Below, piece by piece: positions 21,204 to 33,083 of a stretch of DNA of 64,000 nt. Each line of letters opens with the position of its first letter. Positions within the stretch are counted from its first letter, which is position 1. Position numbers and translations under genes: made by a program. The notes below the pieces were generated by a model. The model did no database searches. It had not been told where the DNA came from and saw only the letters and a list, made by a program, of their open reading frames with translations. This stretch comes from Dichomitus squalens LYAD-421 SS1 (Eukaryota > Basidiomycota > Agaricomycetes > Polyporales > Polyporaceae): the NCBI RefSeq assembly GCF_000275845.1, contig NW_006766898.1, positions 461,304 to 525,303 of the forward strand, in the 5' to 3' direction.

Positions 21204-22140
21204 CTAGTGGCACCGACTCGGAGACGCGACTGCCACGCGACAAACGCCCGTATCGCGATCGGGTGGTGGACTTGCGCAAGGCTGCCCACTCGCGCCATCC
21301 TCATCACCCTCGAATTTGAATCTCTCCGCCAATCCAATCATCGGTTTAACATACATGCTCGCTGCAATGGACTCCTCAAGCTTAGCTGTCTCAAGCTGCC
21401 GTCCCGTTTCGGCACGCACGAACGTCGACTGCCAGCGTCGTGTGTCGGTAATGTCACGGTAACATTCAGAGCCTGTTAAGCAAGCTCCTGATAGACATTC
21501 GGTAGCGTGAGCTTCTTCGTAGTGTCGAGTAGAGCCATCTGGGCTCAACTCAAAGCTCGTTGAATATAGTTTCATGTCAACAGTACTGATCTGTCTTATG
21601 TAGCCGCACATGGCGCGTCGCGGGGTCGGCGCGGCGCCGGCTCCTCTGTGCCCGCGGAGTTCTCGATCGGGATGCGATGCCGCAACATACCGGGATCAGA
21701 ACATAAGTGGACGTTGACGACATTCAACACTCACGAAACTGTAGGATGGCTGGATTCAATACGTCTCCAAGTCCCATGCTCTATGTAGCTGAGCTTCGAC
21801 TCATCGTTTTCCCTTTTATGAAACGCCGCCCAGTATCAAACCCCCCCAAGTTGCGTGGCTCGACTATGACTTGATTGATATCGCGATATTAGTACATAAT
21901 CATCGGTCTCTTGCCGACGATGATGTCACTGATGCCAGGGCTCCAGAGCTTGTTTGCAATCGTACCTTGCTCCGACCCGTGCATGAGAGAGGTGAGCACA
22001 GGTTCCGGGTAGACCAACCAACCAATCGCTTGTGGGGGGAACAACGGAGCGAATGCTGGATAATCGACATTCAGAAATGCAGCTAACACCTCATCAGAGG
22101 AGGATAGACGGACTGGGGGGGATAGGATGCAGCTGTACAT
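21204..22140 (-). other. Possible small gene or gene remains, unrecognised
   Basis: Three minus-strand stretches look protein-like but I cannot join them with certainty. One is at 22140-21889 (LFPPQAIGWLVYPEPVLTS ... NKLWSPGISDIIVGKRP). One begins at an ATG near 21536 (MALLDTTKKLTLPNVYQELA). One spans about 21430-21300 (FVRAETGRQLETAKLEE ... MYVKPMIGLAERF). An acceptor-like CTTAACAG at about 21475 would fit an intron between the last two. No domain is recognised. The remaining bases up to the YPD1 stop at 22499 show nothing. Confidence 0.25.
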
Positions 22141-22498
22141 ATGCTAATCACGACGCTCGAATCAATATAACATACACGGCTACACCTCAAGCTCTTCTTC
22201 GGTTCTCCTGTTCGTCCCTGTCCCCCTGCCCACCTCGCCACTACCATACCCACATTGTCCACCCTGCTGTGCGGACCCAGCATGCTCCTGTCATGGATCT
22301 CATCCCGAGTCCCCGGCATGCACTTATCATGCAGGCCGTGTCGACCGAGGGTGGGGTCGACCTGGATTACGCCCGATCCCCCTGCAGGCGCAGGACGCAA
22401 AAGGATATCACACCACCTCCCTCCAAGACACCACCCGCATTCCCTCTAACGTCGCGAGCACCGATCGAGGGCAACCTGACGGACAAACCGACGGTCTC

Positions 22499-23337
22499 TC
22501 AGACCTCGGCGGGGGCGACGTGTTCCTTGTACCAATTCTGGAGCCATCGCTCCGCGATCGCGTACTCGCGCTTGACGCGCTTGAGGAGGGGGCCGATCTT
22601 CGCGAGCGCGGCTTCCTCGGTGAGGTCCGTGCCATTTGTCTCGTCCCGGAGGGCACCGTAATGTTGGATGTCCTCGCATGTGGCTTGGACGGCGGAGACG
22701 CCAAGTGCGGCGGATGACCCTTTCAGGAAGTGGCCCAGAGAAGAGAGTTTGGGGAGGTCTTTGCCCTCGCTAGAGACACGAGTCAGTACATGGATAGGTT
22801 GGGGGGAGGAGCGTCAATAGAAGGTCTGACGTACAAGGCAGCGTCCATGTCTTTGAATGTGGTACTCGCTTGAGTGAAGTATGCCTCGGCCATACCGAGC
22901 GAGAAGTCATGGGTATCGTCTTCGTCCAGATCAAGAATTTGGTTGAAAGTCTCGAGATCAATGACGGGCTCCGCTCCGGCCTAGTCGACAGTAGACGCAA
23001 GTACGGTGAGCATCGAGGTAGCAGAAGAGCGGACGGATGGCACACTCACCTCGTCATCTTCGGGATCGGACTCTGGCTCCACAGACGGGTCGATTGCGAA
23101 TGGAACAGAGGCGGGTGCGGGGGTGCGTTCGCGCACAGCGACGCGAGAGGGGGACTCCGGAGGTGGGGAGGTGAGACGAGCGGCGGCGGGCTTAGGTGAG
23201 GTAGGTGAAAACGACTGAGCTCGGGCGTCGGAGGCGGTGGGCGGGGACGGTGAGCGGAGCCTTGCGGCGGAGAGATCGCGTTCGGTAGACTTGATGCTCT
23301 CTTTGACGGCAGTCTTTGTATGGGACATGGTGGGCAT
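22499..23337 (-). CDS. YPD1: Ypd1-like histidine phosphotransfer protein, 234 aa
   Basis: Three exons (23050-23337, 22835-22980, 22499-22769; 705 nt) encode a low-complexity Ser/Pro-rich N-terminus of about 100 residues and then an HPt four-helix domain. The phosphorylated histidine is in LGHFLKGSSAALG, the consensus HFLKGSS motif. Helix segments MAEAYFTQASTTFKDMDAAL and KIGPLLKRVKREYAIAERWL flank it. In fungi Ypd1 passes phosphate from hybrid histidine kinases to the response regulators Ssk1 and Skn7, controlling the HOG osmotic-stress pathway. The N-terminal extension is longer than in yeast Ypd1 (167 aa). The start could also be the second ATG, three codons later. It is divergent from the SEC14-like gene. 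Confidence 0.92.
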
Positions 23338-23606
23338 GAGAAGCTGAAGGCTGTGGATGAGGAGGGAGATGGGAGGAGGGACGGATTCAGAATTATCAAA
23401 TCAATCGGAGGAGGACTCCACCAGAGAGGCCTTCCCTCTGCTTAATATCTTATTCTTAAGTACTTATATCGACCTCGAAGCCTGCCTCCGGCATCTCGCC
23501 CCATCCGGTCCGCCTCGCCGACCCGGATCAGCCTCCGTCTCCGTCTCCGCACACTCTCAACGGTAACTCTATAACTCGAGCGGTTCCAGCCAGGCCGCCT
23601 TCGACC
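23338..23606. promoter_or_regulatory. Divergent promoter, YPD1 and SEC14-like gene
   Basis: Only 269 bases separate the two start codons, which point away from each other, so the regulatory sequences must be shared or overlapping. No canonical TATA box is evident. Pyrimidine-rich tracts precede the plus-strand gene. Confidence 0.55.
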
Positions 23607-24922
23607 ATGTCCTCCTTCTTCTCCTTCTCCTCGTCGGCAGACCAGCCCGCCAAGGGCGAGACCATCACCCCAGACGTCACCTCCGGTCATCTCACCCATC
23701 TCACAGACGACCAACAGGCCGCCTTCGCCACTTTCAAAACCGTCCTCGCCAAGGCACAGCTCTACACTCCTCCCAGCGACCCGCACAGGCCACGCCCCAG
23801 TCACGATGACCCAACCTTACTGTCAGCTCCCAGTCTGCTATCTCGCTCCATAGCGATCCGCTCATATATCTTCCCTCATGTCCCTCCAGGCGGTTTCTGC
23901 GTGCACGTCGCTTCGATCCACAGAAGGCGATGAAACAGTTTGCCGACTCCGAGGCCTGGCGTGCGAAGAACAACGTCGAAACCCTCTACGCAACCTTTCC
24001 CGTAGATGAGTTCGAGACCGCCCGTCGGTACTACCCTCGTTGGACAGGTCGTCGAGACAAGGTACAGCCTCCGTCGTCATCGCATTCGTATAAACGGTAT
24101 AGCACCAGCTGATACCCGCCCTACAGAATGGCCTGCCTCTCTACGTCTACCGCATTGGCTCCCTCACCTCTTCCCTACAGAAGGAACTCAACGCGGTGCC
24201 CCCCGAGCGTCGCTACCAGCGCATGTGAGCAGCTTCATCTCATGATCCGCCTTCCATCGCTCCACCTCTTACCACACCCTCATCGAGACTAGTACTAACA
24301 CGCTCTCCGCGCCGTCGGCAGCATCGCGCTTTACGAGACCATGACGGGCTTTGTGCTCCCCCTGTGCAGCCACTTGCCTCGCCGCATCGAGCCCACTCCA
24401 GTCACGTCCGTCACGACCATCATCGACTTCACCGACGTCTCCCTGCCCCTCCTCTGGTCCCTCCGGTCACACCTTCAAGAGGCGTCGACGCTCGCCACGG
24501 CCAACTACCCGGAGACGCTGAGCACGATCGTCGTCGTGAACACTCCCTCCTTCTTCCCCACCGTCTGGGGATGGGTTAAGGTGCGTGCAGCGCGTCAATA
24601 ACGTGCCCCGGGCGTCAGGCATACACTCATTGATCATTGCCGACAGCCGTGGTTCGACGAGGGCACTCGTCGCAAGGTCCATATCCTCGGCAAGGACGCC
24701 GGGCCCGCTCTATGTACTTTGATTGATCCCAAAGACCTCCCGAAGACATATGGTGGAGAGTTGGACTGGAAATTTGAGGATCAGCCTTCACTCGATGACG
24801 CTACCAAGGAGCTTATAGGCGAGATGCCCAAAGGTCCTGTTGTGTTCGAAGACGGCAAGGTTGTGCGCCCCAGCCCCCCCTCCGAGCCGCCGACAGCAAA
24901 TGGCGATGTACCACCCTCCTAG
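23607..24922 (+). CDS. SEC14-like CRAL-TRIO lipid transfer protein, 339 aa
   Basis: Five exons (23607-23821, 23890-24061, 24127-24224, 24322-24580, 24647-24922; 1020 nt). The N-terminal CRAL-TRIO helical part has LRFLRARRFDPQKAMKQF, formed only across the first splice. The lipid-binding fold shows GLPLYVYRIGSL, ETMTGFVLPLCSHL, TTIIDFTDVSL, TLSTIVVVNTPSFFPTVWGW, and the closing segment KVHILG...IDPKDLPKTYGGELDW. Sec14 family proteins exchange phosphatidylinositol and another lipid between membranes and link this to PI-kinase activity. Length and motifs fit a standard cytosolic family member. Which of the several fungal paralogues it is cannot be told from the sequence alone. Confidence 0.92.
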
Positions 24923-25150
24923 CATTCAATGACACACGCTTGACTCGCAGGTGGTTCCAGCGTTCCTCTTGGAATTCTTGGTTGCATGGTTGCATTAGTC
25001 CATGTTACGATATACTATGTACTAGAAAGCTACATTTTGATGATTGGAGTCACAGCAAGGTCCGTCACAACATACAGTAAGCACGTACAGTATGATAGAA
25101 CACGCACACGTACAGATAAATTATCACCTCTATACCCCCTCGTATAGTAT

Positions 25151-28100
25151 TTACGGAGCCATATCGTCCTCGGGTTCTGCGGCGACGCCGTCTTCACTCC
25201 ATATCTCTAAGAACTATGGGCAAAATATCAGCCAAAACGGCGGACAATCCCCCGTTGCTCGACTTACTCTAGCACATTGATCCCGGGCATCCTCACTGGT
25301 GACCACTGGAGCGGTAGCGAATGGAAGGGGCTCCCACGACAACGGTCGCTCATGTTTACGGGTCGCGGGCCTGTCTCCCACAGCGCTCTTCTTCCCGACC
25401 ACGAATTTGGCGCATTTCCTGCAAGTGCTGTCAGCAGCGTAGTAACCAGCAGTGGATCTCGACTGACTCCTCAGACAGGCCGTAGAGCGTCTTGAGATGG
25501 GCCTTCAAGAGCATGACCATCGCCACAATGACCGAGCTGCGCAGTATTCCCATGTCGTGACAGCGAGCCGGAGGAAGAACAGCATGCGGAGGTTTAGACT
25601 GGGCTATCTGCAGCGTCCCCGTATCTACATCCATCGCCATCTCCGGCGCGACGGGGGCGACAGGCGTTTGCGGAAGATGGTCGGGGCCGTGTAATTGAGT
25701 GATCAAATGCGATGGCGAAAGAATCTCGACTAATTGCATCCCTGTCGTAGACAGAACCGATGTCAGGGATTTGGTCACCGTGAGGACTTCTTCCTGCGTC
25801 TTGTATTCAAAGGAGGCGAAGTTCTCGGACATGTACCGCGTGAAGTCGATATCATCCTAGTATTCTAAGTGGTAAGCTAGCCGATAAGAAACAAACATGC
25901 GAAGGCGGAGCAAACCTGTGAAGATTTCCCAAGCTCTACGTCGAATACCTTGACCAAGGCTCGGAGGAAGTCCTGTCGCGTGGCGCGCTTCTCACGGGCG
26001 AGCGTATACCATCTATGTAACAAAGCGGAAGGCGTTGGATTCAAGCGATACCCCTTGACGGCTCCTGCAGCGAGTCGTTTCTGGTAGTCGAAGGAGGCGC
26101 GCGCACTGTTAACATAACGAGCATTCAAGAGAGAAGTGTGTTTCGCATGGAGGATCGCGTGCAATGCGCTGGCCCTCGCGCTGAGATGGTGGTTTGGACT
26201 TGTCTCGAGGGCTACGATGACGGGGAACGATTGCAAAGGGTGAACCAAACCCTGTTTGATTGTGAAAGTGAGGATATCGACGGCAGCAGATTGTATCTGT
26301 GCGGTCTGCGACAGAGCGGCGTCGAGAATTGGTTCCAAATATCGCTGAACGATAACAGAGCTGACTCTGCACGGGTCGGTGAGCAACAACGCCGATGCTG
26401 AGAGGATCCTACTCACCCGGAGTCCGCAAAGCCATCAGTGTTTCCGATCAGCTCCTCCATGTTCACCTTGCCTGTGACCACCTTGCCTTTGGCGCTTGCT
26501 GAAGCTGCTCGCACTTTCAGGATTGCGGGTCAGGACGACGACCGACTGCACCATACCTTTCTCGTTGGCAGCATGCTTTGCCGCTTCCGTGACCAAGAAA
26601 TCCTGCAATATCTTCAATAGACGGCCACGCGCTTCCTCGGACGACGATGAGAATATCGCGTCCATAATCTTCGCAGAGGGCTCTGCGGTCATTAAGGCAG
26701 GTTGCGCACGGAACAAGAAACCTGAGATGACCAGAGTTAGACGGTCCCATGTAGGCAGAGGAGCGAAGTGTACTCACCTAGACACTGCAGAATACGGCCT
26801 CTCAAGCCCTGATCCTGGTACTTGTCGTACAGTTTGAGAAGACACATATAGACGTGCTCTGTCACAGAGCCCTGGTTCATAACGGATATTAAACGCCCGT
26901 TCGCGACAACTGAGCACAACACCCATACCTTCGCAATCTTATCGATATCTTCCTTGTACTCTGTTAGACAAGGTATCGCGTCAGCGAGATTCTATAGGAG
27001 GATATCGATATCGCTCACTCTCTTCCTCGGAGCGAAGACGGTCGAAGTTACAATGTTCGCACAAGAGGGATGTGATGAAGAGCAATACGGTCAGAGTGCG
27101 TTGCTCAGGTGGAGCCAAGGTCTGAGCAGCGGGTTTCTGAATGCTCTGCTGCAGACGAGCTAGAAGGACGACCTCAATGACCAGCTGAACTAATATAAAG
27201 ATAACGCACCATTGCACGATCGCAACAGCGCCACTAAGCGACTAAAGTCATGCGTAAGATAATGGACAGTGGCGCAAATGCACGCGACAGTCTCTTGCAA
27301 GCCCTGCATATCACTACAGGTCAGCATTGCCTCAAGCTAAGATGATGTTAGTTAACATACCAGCACACCGGCAGCAGCGGACGGCTTCAGAATCATCGGT
27401 TGGAGAGCGAGCTGTAGTTCCTGTCCAAACTTAGCCGCGGTCTTGGGCATGTGGGGGATAGACGCTCGGAAGATGCGAAGTAAGTAGTCTGATGTAGCCT
27501 GCTCCTCGGGCTACAATCATGAATTTAGTCAACAAATCAGTCACCATATCGACGAAAGCGGACTTACTGTGCCCGCATTCTTCAAGTAAGGAAGAAGGGT
27601 TGCTGCGTTCGACCCGGAAAGCACTGCCGGGTAAGCAGAGGTGAAGAGATAGATGGTTTGCACACAGTTCAATATGGTCTGCTATCGTGTCAGACCACCC
27701 GCTATGATTTTCAGTTATGAAGTACTCACGAAGCCTGGCAGGTCCGACGCATCGACCAGCCCGTCGATCAAAGTCTCACAGACCTCCACGTATCGCTGAT
27801 GCAATGCAGACCTATCATGCTCCGGCTTGTCCGCCATGATGCGATGCAGGAGATCCTCGAGAGGAGATTGCTTATCCTTGAACTGAGCTGCGACACCCAT
27901 GATGATTGCTACTTTAGTCAATAACTCCATTTTGCCATCTTGAGTGGACTTGACAGCTAGAACGGCATTCGTGAACCAAAGCTCCTCCATATTCTTCACG
28001 GCAAGGTCCTTGACTGTGTCGTCCTCATCAAGCATGCGAAGCACGATGCGGGTGCAAATATCGATGCGGGCGCTCCTATCTTCTGTGACACTATAGTATG

Positions 28101-31100
28101 CTTTGAGCAATTTGATGACTCGTTTGCGTACGCCCAAACCGGTGTCAGCTATACGATCGGCGATCTTCTGGTAGTAATCCGCAGCAAACCTAGGCGAGTC
28201 GACAATATACTTTCCGATGAGCTCTACAGCGGCATCGCGGACGGCAGGGGAGCTGTCCAGGAGATGATCCTCGATGCCTCTTCTAACGTTGGGCGCAGAG
28301 AGGATACTCGGATCGCTGGTGACGATCTGACCAAGCGCTTTCAGAGCTTTTGTCCTCATGAAGACCGGAGGAGCATCCAACGCTTGCAGTACCACCGCCA
28401 GTATCGGGTTGAACGAGTTCCTCAAGCTCTGACAAATGCCGATCTCCTCGGAGAGACGGTCGATCCTGGCGAGCTCCTCCTGTGAAGTACTGAAACATAT
28501 GCCAGCGTTGAGCAACGTGGATCAGCGGCTTGTGAACAACTTACCCAAGTTCGAATATATCTCCAGATGGCTCATCCCAGATCTCCCGCATGGCGCCCTT
28601 CTCCTGCCTCGCAAGGGATTTTACCGCCTTGCGGTCTATATCGGCGTCTTCCGAAAGAAGCCTCTCGCAGTGTTGTAGGGTGAGTGCAAGTTCGTGCCCC
28701 CACATGACGGCGGTCAGTTCACGCGCGCTCTATGTACAGTTCAGGTATCACATAGAGAACGAGGAGGGATTGGCTCACATAGAATGCTTGGTCTTCGGAA
28801 GAGCGTCTGCACAGATTATTCTGAAGATCGCTATGTGCAGCGACTAGTTGCCGAAGCTTTTCGCCATCGAGCGAGCTCATAACCTGACAGCGATTAGCAA
28901 ATCCACACTGACATCTCAACCTTCCCAGGACGTATTTACCTCGTCCAGAGGTGTGAGCCCCAACTCGCCCGAGTCTCGCTTGAACTTGAGCATGCTCGTC
29001 CGAAGGTGTGCAGCGATGACTCCTAGATGGTCAAGGGCAAGCGTCTTCACTGCGTTGTTGTCGTTCTGCGAAGTCGACTTGATGTCGTCCAACGAAGACA
29101 CCTTGGGGACGAGTCAGTTCAAGCACAAACAACAGCATAGAATAGAGTATGAACGCGGGGAACCACGAACCATAAACTTGCATATCAGACCCAATATGAG
29201 ACTAGCAGCAGGCCATTCAGGCCAGAACAAGACAGCGAGAAGATCCGAGATGAGATTGTCGAATATTGCGCGGTATTCAGCCTCATTCGAATTCTTCGTG
29301 GTCTTCGTCTTACCGGACCTGCAATGTTGATAAGTAGACATAACTTCGAGAACGCGCACAAGACAAAGTACCTTTGAGTCAAGAAGATGATGATCGTCTT
29401 CGCAGCTTTGGTCGCGGAATCCAGTCCTGATGCATACAGTCGAATCTCTTCCTTATCGTGCTCATCCAGCCAAGGCTCCTTCTGCGGCTTCTCGTTGAAG
29501 CTCTCCTGGCGTCGCAGGGCGAGCGCCTGCTCTCGCGCCTTGCGGATTGCCTGGGCCTCCACGCGCACGTCATGTGCGGATGTTTGTACGAGCTGCATGA
29601 GCAGAGCGGACACAGTCCGGATCGAACGACCATCCCGTAGTCTAGAGATTGTGAGACAGGAATAAGCTGCGACATCTGCCTACTGAAACGTACCGAAATT
29701 GACCAGCCCGCTGCTTCGTGTCGGAAAGCTTGATAAGAGATGACAAGATCTCCTCGATTATCCACGGCCTCTGGTCCTCGTGATTGGCGAAGATCTATTC
29801 GTGACGAGGTCAATCATGCTCGCACCTCAATACCTAACCTTTGCGGAAGAACTCACACTGCGGATCAATGCGAGAGCATCCAGCCTCAACGCCCTCATTG
29901 CCGTTTGTCCCAAGGCAGAAATCACGCCATTCGCAGAGGAACCCTTCTTGCTTCTGCCCTCACCCTCCGCCTCGACGACGAAGAATGGCCCGATAGCTAT
30001 GTAAACGCCCTGTATGATGATGCTCTCGCTCATCGCCATGGTGTCTGCACATATGAGGTCGTTGATCCTAGGCAGGATAGACGAGACAGCTTGGAAAATC
30101 TCGGTGAGCAATTGACGAAGCATACTACTCGGAGACGCAGACAGCTGGATGAGCTCGCGAAGAAGACCGGGCAGCTGCACATCCGCCGGCGATGCCTCCA
30201 CAAACGGGTAGAGGATCTTCACGAGGTGATTCTTAACGGTAGTGAGCGAGGCGGTGATGAGCTCCTCAGAGTACAACTACAGCAGGTGAGATGAGTCAAT
30301 GAAACGACGCGGGGATCAGCACAATGTGCGTACCTGCTTCGGCAACCGATCGCTTCCAAGCAACGCAATACAGCAGTCTGCCGCCAACACACTGTCCCTT
30401 GCCAGTTCCAGCGTCCTTGTCAAGTTCTCCACGTCCTGCTCTGTCACGACTTGTTGTTCCGATGAGGGACCATCCACCTCCATAGCATCCCCATCACCAG
30501 CCTCTCCAGGAGACTGCGACTTCGAACGCCTGGTTTCTCCCTGTGCCTTCTTGCCGTTGGCAGCCTTCTTGGTCTTAGCTGTCTTCGTCGAGCTTGCGCC
30601 GCTGCCTGCTACCGAGGGGAAAGGATCTAGGTCCTCGCCAGCGCTGATGCTTCGCTCCAGCATCTTGAGAATACGCGAAAGCGTGGCCGTGTCGATGTCC
30701 GCCACCCGACCTCTAAACTTCGGCGTCCCTTGAGCGTGACCATTCGCGTCGCGCGAATTGAGTCGATGACGCTTGCTAGGACGCGCGGCCTTGGTGATGT
30801 GCGTGACGAGCTTCCGGACGAGATTGGGATGTAGCAGTGGTGGAGCACCAGGAACTGAAAGGGGCGAGAACCATTCCAGTGGAAGATCTTCGATCTCGAT
30901 ATCAGGCGGTAGTCCATCTTCAGCTTCGAAAATGTCCTCCAAGAGGGTAGCAAGCTTCTCTATGGGAGCTGCGTGAGAGCGTCGGAACCGTCAGCGTGGT
31001 AGAGTATATGCGCGAAAGTGCGTACCCCTCTCGTCTCTGTCACCAGTAGCTCTCTTAGCGGACGACTTGACGCCTGCACTACTCCTGCTGAAGGACAAAG

Positions 31101-32653
31101 ATGTGGAGTCATCCTCGCTCCCAAAGCCTCCCAGATCGTCGTCATCGTCAGCAGACTTGACCCTCCCCTTCCCCTTCGTGCTCAAGCTCGTCGTAGTGAT
31201 CACGACCTCTAAGCGCTCTTTCTTCTGAGACTTCGGGGTGTGATAAGCCTTCGGATGAGGAGGAACGGCGACATATGGCTGAGATCCAGATCCAGATGGA
31301 AAGCCTGAGCCGGAACTAGAAGACGAATGGAAAGAAGCAGGTTTGTGATTATTCGAGCCATGCGCCGGCGGAGTGTGAGGCTTCTTGTGTTTTGAGGGAC
31401 TTGGGACGGCTATCTCGAAAGACGACTGCTTGCGATCAATCTGCGGTCGGGGTGGTGTTTGCCTGTACTGAGGTTGTTGCCGCTGCTGAGACTGGGAAGG
31501 GTACTGGTGTCGTGAGCGTGCCTGGGACTGCTGCGGCTGGTGCCGCTGTTGCTGAGCCTGGTGCGATTGCTGTTGCTGTGGGCGGGACTGTAGTGGAGAC
31601 ATAGAAGGCCTGACTGAGTCATTGACCTGCACTCGCTTCACCTTCGGAGATTCGAGATACTGCTCGACCTTGCGCTTCTTCGGAGTCGCCTTCAAGTGGT
31701 CAGGCTCCGGCGGAGCGATCTCGAGCGGGTCTGGGCTGCCAAGATCTACAAGAGGAATGTCTGCGAGCGGTATGGGCGCTGAACGCGACTGCTGACTGGG
31801 AGGCGGTGGCTCATACAGCGCAGTGGATGGCTGTTGGTGATACCGTACGGGTTGGGGATGAGACGCGGTAGCCACACGCGGTGGTGGCTGAACGGGCGTC
31901 TGGTTAAGGAAGTTACTGAAAAACGCAGGTGAGTCTTTTGGCTGGTAGACTTGACGGATGGGCTTAGGTGGTGCAGGACCAAGGGCGCCTGCAAGCGAGG
32001 AAGAGGAGGCGGATATTCCAGGGGGCGGAGGGGTGGGGTAGGACGCTGACGGGGATGTATGCTGGATCACGGACTGCGCGAAAGGAGTTGTCTGGTATGT
32101 AGAGTGGCGGGACTGGATTGGAGGCCATTGTGGAGGCGCTTGGTAGTTCGCGTACATTCTGCTGCATGTTTCAGTTTCGGCGAATGATGCATTGTAATAA
32201 GGATGGACACTGACGGTCCCTGTCCAGCTAAATGGTACACGACTTCCTCCCTCGTTTTCTCCACATACGATGCAGCATATGACGATTGCTGGGGATTCAT
32301 GAGGTGAGCAAACTCCTGGGAATACTCCGGGTACTGGGGGAATCGGGACTGGTGGTAGGAGGCATTGGAGGGAACCGAGGCGTAAGGCTGGATGTAGGAC
32401 GGCGGAGCAGCAGATATAGAGAGGTTCCCTAAGTGCCTTGCGACTAAAGAGCAATTTTGTGAGCATATATGCAGCGAAAAAGAGGGTCTCACTGACCATG
32501 GTTAGCAGGAGTCGCGGAGCCATACGGATACTGGGCGAGGAGTTGGTGAGACTCCTGGACGGCGTCGGTGGCAAGATTGTGCTGGGGAGTGTCAGGGATC
32601 TCGTATCGCCTCGGCTGATAGTGCTGATTGGGGTGATATGGATGACCGTTCAT
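25151..32653 (-). CDS. SCC2: Cohesin loader Scc2/Mis4 (NIPBL family), roughly 1,900 aa
   Basis: A long gene of about twenty exons. The N-terminal 500 residues (32653 to about 31000) are disordered and very rich in Gln, Pro and Ser, with a Gln-run region near 31480-31580. HEAT-repeat segments follow from 30942 downward. The most diagnostic block, in the exon at 27715-28515, has [18 protein letters not shown] and [16 protein letters not shown], the conserved Scc2 HEAT region. The C-terminal part includes [20 protein letters not shown] and [20 protein letters not shown]. It ends after [10 protein letters not shown], with the stop at 25151-25153. Scc2 with Scc4 loads cohesin rings on chromosomes and stimulates their ATPase. 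ATG 32653 ([10 protein letters not shown]) is preferred; an in-frame ATG at 32728 would add 25 residues. It converges with the SEC14-like gene. Confidence 0.9.
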
Positions 32654-33083
32654 CGATGTCGGGGCGACGAGGAGAGCTGCAGCAGGTTGGGGACACACTT
32701 GAATTCCACAACGCGACCAGTCGCTCATAAACGCCCATCCCGACGCGCCTCTGTCGCGTACAGGTCACGACCCAGTCACACTCCCTCGCCCATTCCGCCT
32801 TTTTGAGCCACCTCCCCGTCTGTGCCACTTCTCCAAACTTCGAGGTACGAACGAGCACTCGCTTACGCACAAGAAAAACAAGTCCTCGATGCTATGAGTA
32901 ACGCACATCAACACGAGGTCCATGCCATTACAAGAATCGACAGCCAACCACTGCTTCCTACTACGGCGACAGAAAAAGTCACAAAATATCAGTATCAAAT
33001 AAGTAAGCTCCAAACAACACAGAGAACACTAGTCATTACTGAGGTCGTAAGCATCTCGTAACATTTCGTAAAGGTCGTTAAAG
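32654..33083. other. Intergenic, upstream of SCC2
   Basis: This lies between the SCC2 start and the stop of the membrane-protein gene; both are on the minus strand. No gene or strong motif seen. It presumably holds the SCC2 promoter. Confidence 0.5.

Noticed and set aside
32160..32574. Start of the SCC2 frame continuing through 32574
   Set aside because: This stretch of the long open frame includes intron sequence; the coding exons here read in a different frame ([15 protein letters not shown]) and splice to [13 protein letters not shown].
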